15,722 nucleotides of DNA from assembly GCA_011365055.1 (NCBI GenBank), contig RDOG01000035.1, positions 1 to 15,722 of the forward strand. Direction: 5' to 3'. Below are positions 1-7,136 of the stretch, in pieces. The notes under the pieces are model-generated. The model made no database searches. It was not told the origin of the DNA and was given only the letters and a program-made list of their open reading frames with translations. Position numbers and translations under genes: made by a program. This DNA is from Promethearchaeota archaeon (GTDB lineage Archaea; Asgardarchaeota; Lokiarchaeia; Helarchaeales; RDOG01). Positions within the stretch are counted from its first letter, which is position 1. Every line of letters begins with the position of its first letter.

Positions 1-98
1 TTATTGTCGCATGCATAGCTATTTTTATTCTAACGATGTCATTCCTTGGATTATATGCTTTTCTCGATGCGATATTCCGCGCATCCCGTAATCTTTAG
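1..98 (+). CDS. C-terminal end of an unidentified membrane protein (5' truncated by window edge)
   Basis: An open frame runs from base 3 to a TAG stop at 96-98 and encodes 31 residues. They form a hydrophobic stretch (IVACIAIFILTMSFLGLYAF) followed by a short tail with two arginines (FRASRNL). This pattern fits the last transmembrane helix of a membrane protein with a cytoplasmic tail. The T-rich tract after the stop and the convergent gene that follows fit a real gene end. The family cannot be named from 31 residues. A chance open frame of this length is possible but the composition argues against it. Confidence 0.4.
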   Translation, partial: IVACIAIFILTMSFLGLYAFLDAIFRASRNL

Positions 99-117
99 GA
101 TAAATAACTTTCATTTC

Positions 118-124
118 TTTTTTT
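118..124 (+). terminator. T-run after the partial membrane-protein gene
   Basis: Seven consecutive T residues lie about 20 nt after the TAG at 96-98. Archaeal RNA polymerase terminates at U-rich tracts without needing a hairpin, so this is a plausible terminator for the left-edge gene. Confidence 0.35.
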
Positions 125-125
125 A

Positions 126-170
126 ATTCCGTTTTTGGGAATGATAAACTAGACGAGAAATCTACTCTCG
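126..170. terminator. Two small hairpins between convergent genes
   Basis: Two short perfect stems occur in the gap between convergent 3' ends: ATTCC/GGAAT (126-130 with 138-142) and CGAGA/TCTCG (154-158 with 166-170), each with a 7-nt loop. They may help separate the converging transcripts. Five-base stems are weak and could be chance. Confidence 0.25.
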
Positions 171-203
171 GTATTGTTGGTTAGTGATTTTGTTTTATTA
201 ATT

Positions 204-211
204 AAAAAAAA
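204..211 (-). terminator. T-run terminator of the metallo-beta-lactamase-fold gene
   Basis: Eight A residues on the plus strand read as a T8 tract on the minus strand, beginning about 10 nt after the stop codon of the hydrolase gene. This is a typical archaeal oligo-U termination signal. Confidence 0.4.
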
Positions 212-220
212 TTTTCCTAC

Positions 221-1147
221 CTATTTCCATGTAACTTTTCCTTCAATTTCTTTTTGTTTAATCTTACCAAGCGATTCCAATCTTTGTAAATGTTTAAGCA
301 CATGATGGTATTCACTGAATTGATCCCATTTATCACCATTGGGTCTAATAGTCGGAAAGAATTGCACTATTTCTTCAACAGTTGAATGCCCTTCTTTCAC
401 TAATTTTAAAATTTTTTCATCACGTTCATTCAAGATTGAAATAACCTTTTGATACATTGTTTTAATATCCACTTCTTGCTTGTAAAGTTGAAAATGACCT
501 GAAAGTATGATGTCCCAATCTTCTTGTTGTAATCGTTCAAGGCTATTTAAGTAATCAGTAAAGGAGCTTGTAGCGTAACCATTCCAAAGATACTCTTTCG
601 GGGACATATCTCCAGCAAAAAGAATTCTTTGTTTTTCCCCCAGCAATTCAAAACAACAATGTCCATCAGTATGACCTGGAGTATATAAAACTTTTAATTT
701 AGAACGACCCAGATTAATGATATCTCCATCTTTAAATGTGGAGGTGACTTTACAATGTTCGTAATTCCAGAGTTTGATGAAACCTTTCCATATATTAAAA
801 AATTCCTCGTCATCCTTGAATTTTCCTAGTTCCTTTGCCATGTTACTAAAAGATTCAATAATGAGTTTTTCTTTTTCATGAATCATATAGGTTGCATTTG
901 ACATTTTCTTCAATAAACAAGCCTTGGAAGAATGATCTACATGCCAATGAGTTGAAAGGAGTAAATCAAAATCTTCTATTGTCAAATTTATTTGGGTCAA
1001 CGCTTTCTTGAATTTCGAAATAGATAAGAATGCAGGATCAATAAGTGTAATTTTTTCATCCTTAATAACGTACATGTTGTGGCTCATGCCAAGCCGGGCT
1101 TTACCAGAAAGGTTCCAAATGCTATTGGTGATTTGCTTGACGTTCAT
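221..1147 (-). CDS. Metallo-beta-lactamase-fold hydrolase with C-terminal winged-helix-like domain (LACTB2/glyoxalase II type)
   Basis: A 308-residue dinuclear-metal hydrolase, probably cytoplasmic since no signal peptide is seen. The full MBL ligand set is present: the HWHVDH motif gives H67, H69, D71 and H72; GHTDGH gives H159; AGD gives D180; SGH gives H218. The zinc or iron site should therefore be intact. Residues about 240-305 are helical and end in a basic wing (HHVLKHLQRLESLGKIKQ), like the C-terminal domain of LACTB2 and related archaeal MBL proteins. Members of this group hydrolyse thioesters, nucleic acids or small esters, so the substrate cannot be assigned. The ATG at 1147 is preceded by GAGG three bases upstream and a TATA-like box at 1186-1200. 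The gene stands alone between a convergent and a same-strand neighbour. Confidence 0.9.
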   Translation of the reverse strand: MNVKQITNSIWNLSGKARLGMSHNMYVIKDEKITLIDPAFLSISKFKKALTQINLTIEDFDLLLSTHWHVDHSSKACLLKKMSNATYMIHEKEKLIIESFSNMAKELGKFKDDEEFFNIWKGFIKLWNYEHCKVTSTFKDGDIINLGRSKLKVLYTPGHTDGHCCFELLGEKQRILFAGDMSPKEYLWNGYATSSFTDYLNSLERLQQEDWDIILSGHFQLYKQEVDIKTMYQKVISILNERDEKILKLVKEGHSTVEEIVQFFPTIRPNGDKWDQFSEYHHVLKHLQRLESLGKIKQKEIEGKVTWK

Positions 1148-1185
1148 TAGCCTCGAACTCGATTTAATAAAATCATTATGACTTT

Positions 1186-1200
1186 AATTTTTATATTTTT
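1186..1200 (-). promoter_or_regulatory. TATA-like box of the metallo-beta-lactamase-fold gene
   Basis: Read on the minus strand this is AAAAATATAAAAATT, centred about 45 bp before the ATG at 1147. With the usual archaeal spacing of about 25 bp it predicts a start near 1168 and a leader of about 20 nt carrying the GAGG. Confidence 0.4.
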
Positions 1201-1364
1201 TGTTAATAACTTCTTATAACCATTGAAAAAATTTAATCCTTGGTAAAAAGTAAATAAAATGAATTCATAATTAAAAAATAATAATTTCCTAAATTGAAAT
1301 ATAGGATCTAAAAAAGAATAGATAATGCGCTTTAAAGTATATGATTAATTTTTACTTAAATTTT

Positions 1365-1913
1365 TTATAAGGAACGCAGTTCTTCCTGGCTCATTTTTTT
1401 TATTTGTTCATATATTTTTTTTGAAATGCGATAAAATTCATTTAAATAGTCTATTAATTCCAATAGCTCCTCGTTTTCATTATTATTAATTTTCAAAATG
1501 TCGTTTTTAATCAAGTTAAGCTTGGTTGAAATTCCTTCAAATTCCAAAATGCTATAATTAATTCTATTTTCAAATAATTTTTTAAAACTCTCTTTCCTAA
1601 AGAATTTTAGCCTTTTTCTGCCATGATCTTCTGTTCGTTCTTCAATGCTATCGCAATACCCTTGATTTGTCAATTGATTCAAAATTCTAGATATTGTACT
1701 AACTGAAACGGGTTTAAAATTTGTTTCTATATAACCTTGAATTGTTTCTTGGTCTAATCCTTGTCCTTCATTCAAAGCTTTAAGCTGTAAAATAGCAAAA
1801 ACTAATCCAAAATTCTTTGATCTTCCATGAATTGCAAAAGTATCTCCTAACATGCTTAATAACTGTTTTTCATGGTCATTTAGGTAATATTTTTTTTGTT
1901 CTTTAAAACTCAT
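1365..1913 (-). CDS. GbsR/MarR-type winged-helix transcriptional regulator
   Basis: A 182-residue DNA-binding protein. Residues about 15-110 form a winged helix with an N-terminal helix, a recognition region around SVSTISRILNQLTNQGY and a basic wing (EERTEDHGRKRLKFF). The C-terminal 70 residues look like long helices suited to dimerisation. The order and length match the GbsR branch of MarR-like regulators, which control osmolyte and membrane genes in other organisms. The ATG at 1913 has GAGGT five bases upstream. The gene is divergent from an acyltransferase-like gene 134 bp away, and two exact 25-bp repeats lie between them, so this protein probably binds there and controls itself and that enzyme. 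The effector ligand is unknown. The C-terminal LRSL tail is intact, with no sign of truncation. Confidence 0.85.
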   Translation of the reverse strand: MSFKEQKKYYLNDHEKQLLSMLGDTFAIHGRSKNFGLVFAILQLKALNEGQGLDQETIQGYIETNFKPVSVSTISRILNQLTNQGYCDSIEERTEDHGRKRLKFFRKESFKKLFENRINYSILEFEGISTKLNLIKNDILKINNNENEELLELIDYLNEFYRISKKIYEQIKKMSQEELRSL

Positions 1914-1960
1914 AAGTAACCTCTTTTTAGCTCTTGTTATCCATTTTCCTTATTCGGAAC

Positions 1961-1972
1961 TTTTATATATAT
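1961..1972. promoter_or_regulatory. Shared TATA-like box between divergent regulator and acyltransferase genes
   Basis: TTTTATATATAT is close to symmetric and could direct TBP in either orientation. Toward the regulator it lies about 50 bp before the ATG at 1913, giving a leader of about 28 nt. Toward the acyltransferase it would give a leader of about 55 nt, with the start inside the repeat array. No better plus-strand TATA box was seen. Confidence 0.4.
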
Positions 1973-1974
1973 TT

Positions 1975-2030
1975 TTTTGCATTGCATTGAAATGAAAAAC
2001 GTTTGTTTTGCATTGCATTGAAATGAAAAA
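1975..2030. promoter_or_regulatory. Tandem operator: two identical 25-bp repeats, 31-bp period
   Basis: The copies at 1975-1999 and 2006-2030 are identical over 25 bp and share the core GCATTGCATTGAAATG. Each copy is itself an imperfect inverted repeat: TTTTGCATT and AATGAAAAA match with one mismatch around a 7-bp centre. The 31-bp period is close to three turns of B-DNA, so two dimers would sit on the same face. The array lies downstream of the TATA-like box for the acyltransferase (a repressing position) and upstream of it for the regulator. The divergent GbsR/MarR-type protein is the obvious candidate binder; this is inference. Confidence 0.7.
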
Positions 2031-2047
2031 AATAAAAAGTGATTATT

Positions 2048-3481
2048 ATGAAAAATGTCAAAAATACCCTTCCGATATATAAACGTAAGCTCGTGCATCG
2101 TGAATACTTATTTTATGGGGGATATAGTGCGAACATCATAATGGTTGCTAGAATAAAAGGAAATGTGCCTCAAAAATTGTTACGATCTGTAATTAAAGAA
2201 ATGCCCTATCGACATCCACTACTACAAGTTAGGATAATTAAAGATAAAAACGAAGATCTTTGGTTTACTTCTGAAGGTTGTAATGAAGTCGATTTAGAAG
2301 TAGTACCGCGCTCATCTGATTCGGATTGGATTACTTCTTGTTATGCAGACTATCATCATCCGTTTATTCATGAAAAAGGCCCACATGCTAAATTTACTTT
2401 GCTTTATTCTCCCAACATTTCTGAACTTATTATAACAATCAATCATATAATTGGAGATGGAATGTCCTTAGGATATTTAGTTCGAGATATTTTAGAGCAT
2501 CTTGAAATCCCTGAAAAAGAATTTATTCGTTTAGAACCTCCCGTTTTTGATATCGAAAACATTCCGATCGAACCAAAAGTCAACTTTCTCGTTAAATTCA
2601 TTTTAAAACGTCTAAATACCAAATGGCAACGCCAAAAATTGGAAAATAATATATATTTTGATGACGAGGACATGTCTAACATCCATGAAATATTCGTAAC
2701 AAACTTCCAGCCCATTTTCTCCAACTTGCTGCTATCAGAAGATGAAACCAGATCATTCATTAACAAATGCAATAAAGAGGGAGTTACTGTAAATAGCGCA
2801 TTTTTGACTCTTTTATTAAGGGTACAACAGCTTTACCTTCATTTAAAACCCAAGTTTAAACATAGAACAATTATTCCGGTAAATATCCGAAACCGATTGC
2901 GAAAGCCGGTAGGAGAAGCATTCGCTCTTTATGCATCAGGATATGATATGACTTATAGATACGATGAAAAGAAAAGTTTTTGGGAAAACGTGCGAGCTTT
3001 TCATAAAATGATCGTAAAAGAAATGACTGATTACAATATTTTCAAAGATATTATTATAATGTATTATTACATGGACCCAACACTTATGGGGGACTTGAAA
3101 TATTTTGTAACTGGTCGATTAGTTAAAGAACACCAGTCTCGTTACGACAAGCTTCACAAATTAGTGGAAAAAAAACTTGTCATCAATAAAATTATTAAAT
3201 CTAAGAAAGCTGATCTCTTCAGTTTTGCTCAAGAGATAGTTCTTACCAATATCGGCAATTTAAACCAGATTAATTTAAGACGGCAATATGGACAACTGGA
3301 ACTTGATTCACTAATGTTAGCTCCTGGGGCTAATGCTCGAATGCGTCTTGCCATTGCAGCGGTTACTGCTAGTGGAAAATTGAATCTTAGTATCTCCTCA
3401 ATGAGTCGAAATTATTCTCAAGATCAGCTAGATGAAATCAAAAAATTGACATATGAGAAATTTTGTAAGGAAATAAAATAA
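2048..3481 (+). CDS. Condensation/acyltransferase-fold protein with NHxxxDG active-site motif
   Basis: About 477 residues from the ATG at 2048. An upstream in-frame GTG at 2039 is more likely part of the Shine-Dalgarno sequence (GTGAT, 4 nt before the ATG). The fold resembles the CoA-dependent acyltransferase/condensation superfamily (NRPS C domains, PapA-type and alcohol O-acetyltransferases). An N-terminal strand-rich subdomain leads to NHIIGDG at residues 132-138, the HHxxxDG motif with Asn in the first position and the catalytic His and structural Asp kept. A later VLTNIGNLN segment (about 398-406) matches the SNxG-like motif near the second half of the active-site tunnel. There is no signal peptide, carrier domain or NRPS/PKS neighbour, so a stand-alone O- or N-acyltransferase is more likely than peptide condensation. 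The acceptor and donor are unknown. Control by the divergent regulator is likely. Confidence 0.8.
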   Translation: MKNVKNTLPIYKRKLVHREYLFYGGYSANIIMVARIKGNVPQKLLRSVIKEMPYRHPLLQVRIIKDKNEDLWFTSEGCNEVDLEVVPRSSDSDWITSCYADYHHPFIHEKGPHAKFTLLYSPNISELIITINHIIGDGMSLGYLVRDILEHLEIPEKEFIRLEPPVFDIENIPIEPKVNFLVKFILKRLNTKWQRQKLENNIYFDDEDMSNIHEIFVTNFQPIFSNLLLSEDETRSFINKCNKEGVTVNSAFLTLLLRVQQLYLHLKPKFKHRTIIPVNIRNRLRKPVGEAFALYASGYDMTYRYDEKKSFWENVRAFHKMIVKEMTDYNIFKDIIIMYYYMDPTLMGDLKYFVTGRLVKEHQSRYDKLHKLVEKKLVINKIIKSKKADLFSFAQEIVLTNIGNLNQINLRRQYGQLELDSLMLAPGANARMRLAIAAVTASGKLNLSISSMSRNYSQDQLDEIKKLTYEKFCKEIK

Positions 3482-3497
3482 AATCCTCCTTTATTGA

Positions 3498-3505
3498 TTT
3501 TTTTT
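3498..3505 (+). terminator. T-run terminator of the acyltransferase gene
   Basis: Eight T residues begin about 17 nt after the stop codon at 3479-3481, followed by further T-rich sequence. This fits archaeal oligo-U termination. Confidence 0.4.
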
Positions 3506-3619
3506 CATTTTTAATAAATAAATGTATTTAAGAAATTATTTACTTACAAATAAGCGGGAAATATATCAATTTAAGTTAATATTTTTAACAGGAATATTAA
3601 ATTTAAATGAAAATTTAAT

Positions 3620-3628
3620 AAAAAAAAA
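3620..3628 (-). terminator. T-run terminator of the TPR/winged-helix gene
   Basis: Nine A residues on the plus strand give a T9 tract on the minus strand, about 35 nt past the stop codon of the gene ending at 3664. It sits opposite the convergent acyltransferase terminator. Confidence 0.35.
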
Positions 3629-3663
3629 TTCAAAATATTACAGATTTAAAGTGGTAAAAAACT

Positions 3664-4668
3664 CTATGGAATAATTTTATTTTTCTCATCAATAATAGAA
3701 AAAGTCTTTTCCCCATTCTTGGAAAGTTGCATAATAATTAATCTGCATCCTTCTAATAAGTCGATTTGATATAATAGCCTATTATACGAGATTCCAGTTT
3801 TTTTTAAAAGATTAGCAAAGTTAATTCTGGGATTATCTCTTAAAACTTTCAGAATTTTGCTAAACCTATAATCTCTCATCAATAAGGCTTTCTTTTCATT
3901 TACTTTGCTATAGGTATTAGAAAAAATAAAACTTTTATTAAGCCTCTTTCTAAACCTTATGAATCCAAATTTTTTTAGCATTAATAAATGCCACGTAGCT
4001 AAATTTAATCCAATTTTAAAAAAATCCATTATTTCATCTAAAGTACAAGCAGGATTCCTCTCAATAAAATCTAAAATATTTTTACGATTCTCATTCTTCA
4101 ATAACGACTCTTTCGTTATCTTAGTTTCTTTTTGGTTTTCTTGGAATAACATAGCATCAAGGATTCGTTTTTCATTATTTTCATTTAAATAAAATGTGGT
4201 GTTAAGTCCAATTCCCATATCTTCTAATCTTTTAACATATATATTAGCACTTTTTTCATCTCCAATTGATCGATAGGCAATTATTAAACCAAGCCAAGAT
4301 TTTATTAAATTGGGATAAAATTCAATGGATTTCCAAAAAAATTCAATAGCGTATAAAAAATAATTACTATTTAATGCAGAATAACCAATTTCAAACAACT
4401 TAATTCCATTAAGTTTAGTATTTTCTAATGGATTTTCATTAAAATTCTTCTTAATTCTTTTTAAAATATCTTTCACTTTAGTTTGATGGAATTTTATACT
4501 TTCATAATCATTTAATTTAACTGAAATTTCAACTGCTTGTTGATATACGTTAAAAGCACTTAATAAATCCTGATTAAATTCTGCCTTTTTGCCCATTTCA
4601 ATTAACTTTTCTCTCTCTTCCCTTAAATTATTCTTTTCATCCGTTTTGTTACTTTTTTTTTCCTTCAT
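3664..4668 (-). CDS. TPR-repeat protein with two C-terminal winged-helix domains (putative transcriptional regulator)
   Basis: A 334-residue cytoplasmic protein. A charged N-terminus (1-22) is followed by helical TPR-like repeats at about 23-75 and 88-150. The clearest unit is around LFEIGYSALNSNYFLYAIEF, with the A/G-Y-A pattern of TPR helices. Residues about 190-250 form an ArsR-like winged helix (ILDFIERNPACTLDEIM then a recognition helix and a basic wing RFRKRLNK). Residues about 266-326 form a second one (ILKVLRDNPRINFANLLKK then SYNRLLYQIDLLEG). Tandem winged helices joined to a protein-binding repeat suggest a regulator controlled by a partner protein. The target and partner are unknown. 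It is transcribed alone, with GGAG about 12 nt before the ATG, and is separated from the upstream surface-protein gene by a T-run. Confidence 0.75.
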   Translation of the reverse strand: MKEKKSNKTDEKNNLREEREKLIEMGKKAEFNQDLLSAFNVYQQAVEISVKLNDYESIKFHQTKVKDILKRIKKNFNENPLENTKLNGIKLFEIGYSALNSNYFLYAIEFFWKSIEFYPNLIKSWLGLIIAYRSIGDEKSANIYVKRLEDMGIGLNTTFYLNENNEKRILDAMLFQENQKETKITKESLLKNENRKNILDFIERNPACTLDEIMDFFKIGLNLATWHLLMLKKFGFIRFRKRLNKSFIFSNTYSKVNEKKALLMRDYRFSKILKVLRDNPRINFANLLKKTGISYNRLLYQIDLLEGCRLIIMQLSKNGEKTFSIIDEKNKIIP

Positions 4669-4932
4669 TTCAATAAATTTCTCCAGCTTTATGGAAATTT
4701 TGAAAAGAAATCATAAAAAGTCAGTTAAGAATAATTTTACTTTCCATCACTATAATTTATTTCTTTTCAGTATAAGTATCTTTAATAGGTTATTAATTTT
4801 AATTTGGTATAAAAATGGTTTAAGAATTAATTAAAAAAATTAAATCGAAATTGTAAAATAAATAGAAAATACAAAGATAAATTAATGAGAATATCAAATA
4901 TCAAGTTATAACTTCTCTTTTTTATAGGAATC

Positions 4933-4944
4933 AAAAAAAAAAAA
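4933..4944 (-). terminator. T12 terminator abutting the surface-protein stop codon
   Basis: Twelve A residues on the plus strand (T12 on the minus strand) start immediately after the stop codon at 4945-4947. This strong oligo-U tract should end transcription of the surface-protein gene and isolate it from the regulator gene below. Confidence 0.5.
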
Positions 4945-5754
4945 TTAGTTTTGTTGAGGATTAATTCTGATCTTTTTCCAGAGAAATAATCCCATAATAG
5001 AACTTAATGCGACCAAAATAAAAATCAATTCAAAACCAGGAATCGGTGGAGAACTTGAAGTATAAACTCCAAAATCATATAATGGTTTTGTTTCAAGTTT
5101 TAATTGCCATTCTGAGTTAGATGTAGACCAAGTATAAATTTTACATATAGTACTAACGTTATTCGTAGCATTAAAGAGCATAACCATTTTAAAAGCTCCA
5201 TCGCCTGCGCCTATTCCTGTTGCAGTTCCATTCCATAATGTTAGATTAAGACCTGTTAATTTAGAAACATTAAATGGAGCAGCAGTATCCTCACACCAAC
5301 TTTTATTGAAATATTTTTGTACCGCTGTTAAATTATTAGCCCCAATAACAAAACCTGATTGTTGAACTGTTGCTAAATAAGAAGCACCAATGCCAAATCC
5401 TCCATAACCTCCTGTCATTAAATAGTTTGTTGGAGTTACGTTATATACCGAAAATACTTTTTCTTGAAGAGCGAGTGTCCAACTAGTTTGATTATTTGCA
5501 CGCACCCATTGACTTGCAAATGTGGTATTTGCCCACATTCCTCCAGCATTTGAAGAATTTACATCAGTAACTTCTATTTTCATCTGTTTCCCTACAGTAT
5601 TGGCAAAGATATCATCTTGAACCCATTCAATTCCAATAATATCATTTTGACTTACCGAATAATCTCCAACAACTGATGGAAGTGTTCCTAAAATTGCGAC
5701 GCTCATAAACATGGTTAGTAAGAGAAACAAACCAACTTTATTTTTATTTTTCAT
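4945..5754 (-). CDS. Secreted surface protein with signal peptide and PGF-like C-terminal membrane anchor
   Basis: A 269-residue exported protein. Residues 1-30 are a signal peptide: basic start MKNKNK, hydrophobic core, likely cleavage near SVVG/DYS. The ectodomain (31-232) is rich in Asn, Thr and aromatic residues and has eleven N-x-S/T sequons (N66, N76, N88, N105, N141, N150, N162, N170, N175, N195, N199), so heavy N-glycosylation is expected. The tail is proline-rich, then IPGFE, a hydrophobic helix (241-258) and basic WKKIR. This resembles archaeosortase-type PGF-CTERM sorting signals and the anchors common on Lokiarchaeal surface proteins. The two cysteines, C154 and C204, could form a disulfide. 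The domain family is not recognised; a surface or adhesion role is inferred. GAGGATG lies 7 nt before the ATG. Confidence 0.8.
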   Translation of the reverse strand: MKNKNKVGLFLLLTMFMSVAILGTLPSVVGDYSVSQNDIIGIEWVQDDIFANTVGKQMKIEVTDVNSSNAGGMWANTTFASQWVRANNQTSWTLALQEKVFSVYNVTPTNYLMTGGYGGFGIGASYLATVQQSGFVIGANNLTAVQKYFNKSWCEDTAAPFNVSKLTGLNLTLWNGTATGIGAGDGAFKMVMLFNATNNVSTICKIYTWSTSNSEWQLKLETKPLYDFGVYTSSSPPIPGFELIFILVALSSIMGLFLWKKIRINPQQN

Positions 5755-5761
5755 TTTTGAA

Positions 5762-5806
5762 CATCCTCAAATTGGTGAAAATAATAATGAATTATTCTAT
5801 TTAAGA
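5762..5806 (-). promoter_or_regulatory. Promoter and ribosome binding site of the surface-protein gene
   Basis: On the minus strand a TATA-like CTTAAATAG at about 5797-5806 precedes the ATG at 5754 by about 45 bp, giving a leader of about 20 nt. GAGGATG at 5762-5768 is a good Shine-Dalgarno match with 7-nt spacing and fixes the start. Confidence 0.4.
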
Positions 5807-6005
5807 AATTCTTTATTTACATTTATGCGAGCTTAAATATTTTTGAATTTAATTTTTAGCAAGCTATAAGTTATTATAAATCGAAAATATTTTTTATTTG
5901 ATTTTTAAATAGAAAACATATCTACAAATTTATTTGAATGCTAAGAATTGATTGGAATTGAATTATTTACTATTCATTTTAAACCTTATATTTCATTAAT
6001 TATTA

Positions 6006-6941
6006 TTAGATTTTTTTACCGTTTGTTTGTAACAAATACCCGTTGATCGCTTCTTTAACTCCCTCTTGCCATGGATATTCGGGTTCGAAGCCGATTTTTT
6101 CTTTTAACTTGTCATTAGGAAAATGGGCACCGTAATAAGAGTTCGTGAGTAAATAAAGGTAATTTTTGTCTTTCAAATGCGTTAACAACGTCAAAAACGA
6201 TTTTTTCCTAGGAATCAATTCAATGTTCAAATTCTTTGCAAACTCTTCGACGAATTCGTACCACGTAATTTGATAGTCAGTACAATTAAAAGCGTTATTT
6301 AGCGGTCCAACATTGATTAATTTTTTAATAATTGGACCAAGATTTTTCACGTAAAGGGTCGAAAAAAGTTTATCGTTTTTCTTGCCAGAAAAAAAGAACG
6401 TGCCGTTTTTTAAGCGGGGAATTATAGAAGGCGAAATAAACGTGTCCTTTTCTCCTAGAACAGATGGGAGCCTTAAAATTGAATAATTCAAACCACTTTC
6501 CTCGATATATATTTCTGCTTTAGCTTTAGATGGCCCATAAGGAACCATCAGTCTCCCTTGAGATCGTTTTGTTCTATCTTCAGTTCTATTTTCTCCCATT
6601 GTTTTAAAACCATAAACTGAAATCGAACTTAATTGTATAAAATGTTGGCATCCATTTTTCATCGCCCAATCGAGCATTTTCTTTGTTCCTTCTGCGTTGA
6701 TTTCAAACAATCTTTTTTTTGGAGCGGTTTGATCAATTAAGCCAATCGTGTGGATTATCACTTCAAATTGTCTTTTTGGTAATTTATCAAACTCTTCTGT
6801 TTTTCTTATGTCGAATTTGACTTCATTTTCTAAGGGTTCTCTTATAAAAACAGTACCAAACACTTCAGATCCATTAGATTTTAGGTACTGCTTTAAATAG
6901 TTTCCAATAAATCCGTCTGTTCCGGTAATTAAAATCTCCAA
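6006..6941 (-). CDS. NAD(P)-dependent epimerase/dehydratase (extended SDR family)
   Basis: About 311 residues. The Rossmann dinucleotide motif is TGTDGFIG at the very N-terminus. A TIGLIDQTAP segment follows strand 4, then SSISVYG with the catalytic Ser, and YGPSK as the catalytic YxxxK (Tyr140 and Lys144 counted from the longer start, 135 and 139 from the one used here). The length and motif order match UDP-sugar epimerases and dehydratases, although reduction of other carbonyl substrates is also known. No ATG exists near the start. TTG codons at 6956, 6950 and 6941 are possible. I chose 6941 because it gives MEILITGTDGFIG, the normal family beginning, and because a TATA-like box at 6974-6983 predicts transcription starting near 6950. 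A role in surface glycan precursor synthesis is possible given the glycosylation-rich neighbour but is not shown. Confidence 0.85.
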   Translation of the reverse strand: MEILITGTDGFIGNYLKQYLKSNGSEVFGTVFIREPLENEVKFDIRKTEEFDKLPKRQFEVIIHTIGLIDQTAPKKRLFEINAEGTKKMLDWAMKNGCQHFIQLSSISVYGFKTMGENRTEDRTKRSQGRLMVPYGPSKAKAEIYIEESGLNYSILRLPSVLGEKDTFISPSIIPRLKNGTFFFSGKKNDKLFSTLYVKNLGPIIKKLINVGPLNNAFNCTDYQITWYEFVEEFAKNLNIELIPRKKSFLTLLTHLKDKNYLYLLTNSYYGAHFPNDKLKEKIGFEPEYPWQEGVKEAINGYLLQTNGKKI

Positions 6942-6973
6942 TACTATCAAAACCAAAAAGTTTGAAATTTTTT

Positions 6974-6983
6974 CTTTATACTT
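6974..6983 (-). promoter_or_regulatory. TATA-like box of the epimerase gene
   Basis: AAGTATAAAG on the minus strand predicts a transcription start about 25 bp downstream, near 6950. That would leave the TTG at 6956 outside the transcript and favours the TTG at 6941 as the start codon. Confidence 0.35.
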
Positions 6984-7136
6984 ACGTCAGTACGTTTATT
7001 AATTTTAGTCATAGAGAATTTTTCTTTGCTTAGAGATGAGAACGAATTTTCTTATTCAAGAATTATTGAAATTAATCAGATCTTGAATGTAAAGAAGTAA
7101 AAATATAATGGAATTTGATGGAAAGAAAGAACATGA

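Noticed and set aside
2039..2047. GTG at 2039 as the acyltransferase start
   Set aside because: GTGAT here matches a Shine-Dalgarno sequence placed 4 nt before the ATG at 2048, which is the better start.
2443..2772. Open frame of 109 codons on the minus strand inside the acyltransferase gene
   Set aside because: It lies entirely antisense to a well-supported coding region, has Ser/Lys-rich low-information composition and has no start signal.
3959..4834. Two plus-strand open frames (3959-4192 and 4589-4834) across the TPR/winged-helix gene
   Set aside because: They are Phe/Ser-rich, as expected from reading the complement of Lys/Glu-rich coding DNA, and lack ribosome binding sites.
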